From positions 186,001 to 250,000 of the forward strand of contig NZ_FOZM01000003.1 in NCBI RefSeq assembly GCF_900114675.1: DNA of 64,000 bases, read 5' to 3'. The notes beneath the pieces were generated by a model. The model was not told where the DNA came from. It saw only the letters and a list, made by a program, of their open reading frames with translations, and did not search any database. Of this stretch, positions 60,547-64,000 are shown in pieces. Position numbers and translations under genes: made by a program. Positions within the stretch are counted from its first letter, which is position 1, and the number at the start of each line of letters is the position of its first letter. Source of the DNA: Yoonia litorea. GTDB taxonomy: Bacteria; Pseudomonadota; Alphaproteobacteria; Rhodobacterales; Rhodobacteraceae.

Positions 60547-60780
60547 TTTGGGGGACTTTCCTCTGGCTTGGCGACCCTGCGTGATCGCACGAAATTGGTT
60601 ACTCTTAAACTGACACACCTTCTGCCGGATGGCATGCCTCGGTCTCACAAAACGAAATCTAGCTTCGCTAAATTCGCCACAGCCCCCACCGTGGTGCATT
60701 CACATGGCCGCAAAAGAATTGATGGGTCAAGCATTTCTGCAAAACATTTGCAAAAAGCCATATTTACGTGAACGGAACAT

Positions 60781-60809
60781 AAAAAAGGGCCGCGAAACCG
60801 CAGCCCTTT
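60781..60809 (-). terminator. Terminator of the BMP transporter operon
   Basis: AAAGGGC (60784-60790) pairs with GCCCTTT (60803-60809), extended by GCG/CGC around one mismatch, loop AAAC. On the minus strand it is followed by TTTTTT. It lies 19 bases after the stop at 60829. Confidence 0.85.
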
Positions 60810-60828
60810 GACACAATTTTGCCCTATT

Positions 60829-61908
60829 TTACTGAGGAATCTCTGCGTCGATTCCCTCGACGTAGAAGTTCATGCCAGCAAGCGTGCCATCATCGGCAAC
60901 CTCGCCGTCAGCAAGCCAGACCGATCCGTCCTGACGATTCAGAGGTCCTGTGAAGGCATGGTATTCACCGGTGCGCAGGCGCTCGATCATGTCCTCAGCC
61001 GAAGCTTTGACCTCTGCAGGTACGGCGTCGGTGATTTCACCGATCTTCACCATGCCAGGCCCGATGCCGTCCCATGTGTCCATGCTTTCCCAGGTGCCGT
61101 CGATGACAGCTTGGGTGCGGGCGATGTAGTAAGGTGCCCAGTCATCAATGATTGAGGAAACGCGCGGGAATGGCGCAAACTCGGCCATATCCGAAGCCTG
61201 ACCGAAGGTGACAACATTGCCCGCAGCTTGTGCAGCCGCTTGTGGTGCGGTCGAGTCTGTGTGCTGCAGGATCACATCGGCACCCTGTTCGATCAGAACG
61301 TTTGCTGCTTCAGCTTCTTTTGCAGGGTCGAACCATGTGTAGGCCCAGACGATCTTGAACTCGACATCCGGATTCACCTCACGTGCATGGATGAATGCAG
61401 AGTTGATGCCGCGGATGACTTCCGGGATCGGGAAGGAGGCGATGTATCCGATGATATTGCTCTCTGTCATGTGTCCGGCGATATGTCCCTGAACCGCGCG
61501 GCCTTCATAGAAGCGGGCCGAATAGGTCGAGACGTTGTCAGCGCGCTTGTAGCCGGTGGCGTGTTCGAACTTCACATCGGGGAACTGGGATGCAACCTCG
61601 ATGGTCTGGTCCATGTAACCGAAAGATGTGGTGAAGATCAGGTCAGCACCTTGCAGCGCCATCTGTGTCATGACGCGCACAGCGTCCGGGCCCTCAGGCA
61701 CGCTTTCGACATAGACGGTTTCGACCTGGTCGCCCAAAGCCTCTTCCACGGCCAGACGGCCCTGATCGTGTTCGTATGTCCAGCCGCCGTCGCCGACCGG
61801 CCCGACGTAGACAAAGCCGACTTTGACAGGCTCGTGCCCGTCAGCGACAGCCCCTGTTGCCATGCCAAGTGCGACCGTCGCACCTGCCAGAATATTCTTA
61901 ATTGTCAT
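60829..61908 (-). CDS. BMP-family (Med/TmpC) ABC transporter substrate-binding protein
   Basis: Periplasmic binding protein, 359 residues, family typically binding purine nucleosides or related ligands. Signal peptide about 1-19 (NILAGATVALGMATGAVA), then VKVGFVYVGPVGDGGWTYEHDQGR, a BMP hallmark; IIGYIASFPIPEVIRGINSAFIHA and VNPDVEFKIVWAYTWFDP fit as well. The ATG at 61908 has AAGGGG six bases upstream; another ATG two codons earlier has no room for a ribosome site. Last gene of the operon, followed by a terminator. In relatives, transport of nucleosides or riboflavin has been shown; the ligand here is open. Confidence 0.9.
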   Translation of the reverse strand: MTIKNILAGATVALGMATGAVADGHEPVKVGFVYVGPVGDGGWTYEHDQGRLAVEEALGDQVETVYVESVPEGPDAVRVMTQMALQGADLIFTTSFGYMDQTIEVASQFPDVKFEHATGYKRADNVSTYSARFYEGRAVQGHIAGHMTESNIIGYIASFPIPEVIRGINSAFIHAREVNPDVEFKIVWAYTWFDPAKEAEAANVLIEQGADVILQHTDSTAPQAAAQAAGNVVTFGQASDMAEFAPFPRVSSIIDDWAPYYIARTQAVIDGTWESMDTWDGIGPGMVKIGEITDAVPAEVKASAEDMIERLRTGEYHAFTGPLNRQDGSVWLADGEVADDGTLAGMNFYVEGIDAEIPQ

Positions 61909-61937
61909 CTTCATCCCCTTGGTGGTGTTAAGTGCCC

Positions 61938-62852
61938 CTAGCGTGAGGCGTGGAAAGATTGCCCCAGTGACCCGGGCGCACGTCCGGCCCGCATAATAAC
62001 CAGAACCGCGATGGTGGCCAGATAGGGTGCCATTGAAAGATACTCGACTGCAATTGCCGCGCCGGCTGCCTGTAAGTTCAACTGCAAAACAGTGACGCCG
62101 CCAAACAAATAAGCGCCCAGCAAAAGCCGCCATGGCCGCCAGCTGGCGAAGACGACGATGGCAAGGGCGATCCAGCCAGCACCGGCAGTCATGCCTTCGG
62201 TCCATTGCGGGACGCGCACCAGGCTCAGGTATGCGCCGCCGAGCCCGGCACAGGCCCCGCCGAACATGATGGCGAGCATACGCACACGCACGACGTGGTA
62301 GCCCAATGCATGGGCGGCTTCATGGTTCTCGCCAACGGCTCGCAGGATCAAGCCCGCGCGACTGTATTTGAGAAACGCCCAGACACCCGCAACGATGATC
62401 AGCCCCACATAAACCATCGGGTCGTGCTGGAAGACGATAGGTCCGACGATTGGGATGTCGCCGAGAAGGGGGATATCCCAGTCAGGAAAGGACGGTGCCT
62501 TGATCCCGATGTAGCCTTGTCCCAGCAGCGCCGAGAGGCCCAACCCGAAAAGCGTCAGGGCAAGGCCCGTCGCCACTTGATTGGACAAAAGGAATTGGGT
62601 GAGGACACCAAAAACAACAGAAAGCAGCGCACCTCCAACCGCAGCCCCAACAAAGCCGAGCCAGGGTGAGCCGCTGTTGACGGCAACAACAAAACCGCAG
62701 ACGGCACCGGTAATCATCATCCCCTCAACGCCAAGGTTCAAAACGCCAGCCCGCTCGACGACCAATTCGCCAATCGCCGCAAGCAGGATCGGTGTGGCTG
62801 CAACCATGAGCGAGGCAAGGAGGAGGATCGGATTAATAGAGGACAGATCCAT
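61938..62852 (-). CDS. BMP-type ABC transporter permease 2
   Basis: Inner-membrane permease (304 residues, about nine helices) of the BPD_transp_2 class, paired with the larger permease at 63154. Seen: VVERAGVLNLGVEGMMITGA near residue 30 and RAVGENHEAAHALGYHVVRVR, the loop expected to contact the ATPase. The start overlaps the stop of a small membrane-protein gene by one base. The gene ends 29 bases before the binding-protein start. Confidence 0.92.
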   Translation of the reverse strand: MDLSSINPILLLASLMVAATPILLAAIGELVVERAGVLNLGVEGMMITGAVCGFVVAVNSGSPWLGFVGAAVGGALLSVVFGVLTQFLLSNQVATGLALTLFGLGLSALLGQGYIGIKAPSFPDWDIPLLGDIPIVGPIVFQHDPMVYVGLIIVAGVWAFLKYSRAGLILRAVGENHEAAHALGYHVVRVRMLAIMFGGACAGLGGAYLSLVRVPQWTEGMTAGAGWIALAIVVFASWRPWRLLLGAYLFGGVTVLQLNLQAAGAAIAVEYLSMAPYLATIAVLVIMRAGRAPGSLGQSFHASR

Positions 62853-63157
62853 CAGAAGCCTCCATGAATTGCGAGATGAACGACAGAGGCCGTCGCTCCG
62901 GCGGACATGACCATGACACCGACATGCCTGGCCCTTGGGGTGTGCATACGACCAAGTCTGTTCCGTAATTGCGGGATGAAACGCCGCGCAACTGCAAATG
63001 AGGCGAGAAGCGCCAATAAGACTGCGAAATGCCCCACGACAAATGTTGTTATTGCGGACACAGGACTTGTCCCGCCGCTCAGGGTCTTATGCAGCATCGA
63101 CAGCATCATCGGTCCCATCAAGGCACCGGCTACAAAGGGTGTGGCTATGCTTCTCAC
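62852..63157 (-). CDS. Small membrane protein inserted between BMP permease genes
   Basis: A 101-residue protein with about three predicted membrane helices (residues 5-22, 32-57, 78-96) and basic loops (RRFIPQLRNRLGRMHTPRARH). GTG start overlaps the upstream permease stop by four bases, and its stop overlaps the downstream permease ATG by one base. That double coupling argues strongly for real translation. I do not recognise a family. It is not a permease fragment. A role as an accessory subunit of the importer is inference from position only. Confidence 0.7.
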   Translation of the reverse strand: MRSIATPFVAGALMGPMMLSMLHKTLSGGTSPVSAITTFVVGHFAVLLALLASFAVARRFIPQLRNRLGRMHTPRARHVGVMVMSAGATASVVHLAIHGGF

Positions 63158-64000
63158 GATGCCACCTCCTTGCGACCGAACTGCACGCGGAAATTCGTCA
63201 AAACATCGACGGCGAGCAGAAAGAACAGAAGCATCCCCTGCAAGAGCTGGATCGCTGCAAGTGGCAGCCCGAGGTTTGATTGGGCAATTTCGCCACCAAT
63301 GTAGGTCAGTGCCATCAATCCACCCGCCAGCAAAATCCCCACGGGATGAAGCCGTCCAAGGAAGGCAACAATGATCGCGGTGAAACCGTAGCCGACATTG
63401 AAGTCGATGCTGACCTGCCCTGCCGGTCCTGCGATCTCAAAAAGACCAGCAAGCCCCGCTAGGACACCAGAGATCCCCATGCAGACCAAAACAAGACGCG
63501 CGGGGTTCACGCCTGCAAAGCGGGCTGCACGCGGGCTTTGCCCCGACAGTTTGACATTGAACCCAAAGATGTGCCGCGAAAGGGCAATGTAGGCCACGAT
63601 CACAGCAATCAGGGCCGCGACGACGCCCCAGTGCATGCCGGCACTCTGACTGATCCAGCTGCTCGCGCTGTCGTATTGAGCAAGGTTCCGGCTGCCCGGA
63701 AAGCCCATGCCATCGGGGTTTCGCAACGCGCCAAGCGCCATTGAGGCCAATAGCTGTTCAGCCACATAGACCAGCATCAGCGACACTAGAATTTCATTCG
63801 TCCCAAACCGCACCCGCAAAAAGCCGGGGATCATTGCCCAAGCAAAGCCGCCCAAGGCACCGGCGACGACCATGAGAGGGAAGATGATGAAACTTTCCAT
63901 CGGATAGAAAGCCAGACCAACCGCAGCGCCGCAAATTGCGCCTACGATGTATTGGCCTTCAGCCCCGATGTTCCAAATTCCCGCGCGGAAGCCAAAAGAG
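63154..64000 (-). CDS. BMP-type ABC transporter permease 1 (5' end outside window)
   Basis: The C-terminal 281 residues of a BPD_transp_2 permease. The frame is open from the right edge: upstream of the internal Met at 63900 it reads FRAGIWNIGAEGQYIVGA, a diagnostic BMP-permease segment, so the gene does not start at 63900. Further features are GFLRVRFGTNEILVSLMLVYVAEQL and the EAA-like loop LSGQSPRAARFAGVNPARL. Overlaps the small membrane-protein gene by four bases. The ATPase is probably encoded just beyond the window. Confidence 0.92.
   Translation of the reverse strand, partial: SFGFRAGIWNIGAEGQYIVGAICGAAVGLAFYPMESFIIFPLMVVAGALGGFAWAMIPGFLRVRFGTNEILVSLMLVYVAEQLLASMALGALRNPDGMGFPGSRNLAQYDSASSWISQSAGMHWGVVAALIAVIVAYIALSRHIFGFNVKLSGQSPRAARFAGVNPARLVLVCMGISGVLAGLAGLFEIAGPAGQVSIDFNVGYGFTAIIVAFLGRLHPVGILLAGGLMALTYIGGEIAQSNLGLPLAAIQLLQGMLLFFLLAVDVLTNFRVQFGRKEVAS

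Noticed and set aside
60829..62205. 458-residue version of the BMP binding protein
   Set aside because: The extra N-terminus is antisense-like sequence inside the overlapping permease gene; the signal peptide starts at 61908.
63154..63900. Permease starting at the Met at 63900
   Set aside because: The frame continues to the window edge and encodes a diagnostic permease segment upstream of that Met, so the gene is truncated by the window.

Overview
The window reads as a chromosomal stretch of a marine alphaproteobacterium of the Rhodobacterales (Roseobacter group). The pointers are a complete beta-hydroxyaspartate-cycle cluster (bhcABCD-bhcR), a KpsE/KpsT/KdsA capsule module, a GluRS of the short Rhodobacterales type, an FeS-type photolyase paired with an SDR, and two copies of a small intergenic repeat (CTCCG..CGGGAG..GCCAAGATGAAG) that I know from roseobacter genomes. 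Base composition looks even. I see no prophage, insertion sequence, integron, CRISPR array or rRNA operon.

Layout. 1-3.0 kb: alpha-glucoside utilisation (partial GH13 glucosidase, LacI regulator, MalK-type ATPase) around a palindromic operator. 3.0-8.4 kb: glyoxylate assimilation by the beta-hydroxyaspartate cycle with its divergent IclR regulator. 8.5-12.5 kb: an acyl-CoA dehydrogenase, an ADP-forming acyl-CoA ligase and a CaiD homologue, probably a CoA-dependent gamma-butyrobetaine/crotonobetaine/carnitine route. 12.7-15.4 kb: ferric-iron binding protein and permease, convergent. 15.6-19.2 kb: ScsC-like thioredoxin-fold protein, CopA and CueR with a MerR-type promoter. 19.3-22.6 kb: two exported sensory or binding proteins (a PilJ-like/Cache protein and a PstS-OmpA fusion). 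22.9-29.5 kb: a two-component system divergent from a glucose-type ABC transporter, with phased direct repeats between them. Then tRNA-Gln(TTG).

29.9-32.9 kb: kdsA, kpsE, kpsT. 33.1-34.4 kb: a UDG-family protein and an SseB-family protein. 34.4-41.0 kb: the rod-shape operon mreB-mreC-mreD-mrdA-rodA running into ghrA. 41.3-43.0 kb: leuA preceded by a leucine-rich leader peptide and an attenuator-like hairpin, both too short for ordinary gene callers. 43.1-45.3 kb: SDR plus photolyase. 45.4-46.8 kb: an exported protein of 18 MORN repeats. 46.9-50.7 kb: nadE, a 58-residue membrane protein, a DUF1801 protein and gltX. 50.7-55.9 kb: gamma-glutamylcyclotransferase, the YbbP/YbbA-type ABC exporter, TesA-type esterase, an SRAP protein lacking its catalytic Cys2, and dodecin. 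56.0-59.5 kb: two cold-shock proteins, ettA and an MBL-fold hydrolase. 59.6-60.5 kb: a second PilJ-like exported protein. 60.8-64.0 kb: a BMP-family (nucleoside-type) ABC importer whose permease genes are separated by an unexplained 101-residue membrane protein; the last gene runs off the window.

Most of the content is well-known metabolism and housekeeping. The least explained points are the two exported PilJ-like proteins, the SRAP variant, the extra membrane protein in the BMP operon, and the phased operator arrays next to bhcR and the response regulator. All assignments rest on reading the sequence and translations by eye; no database search was run.
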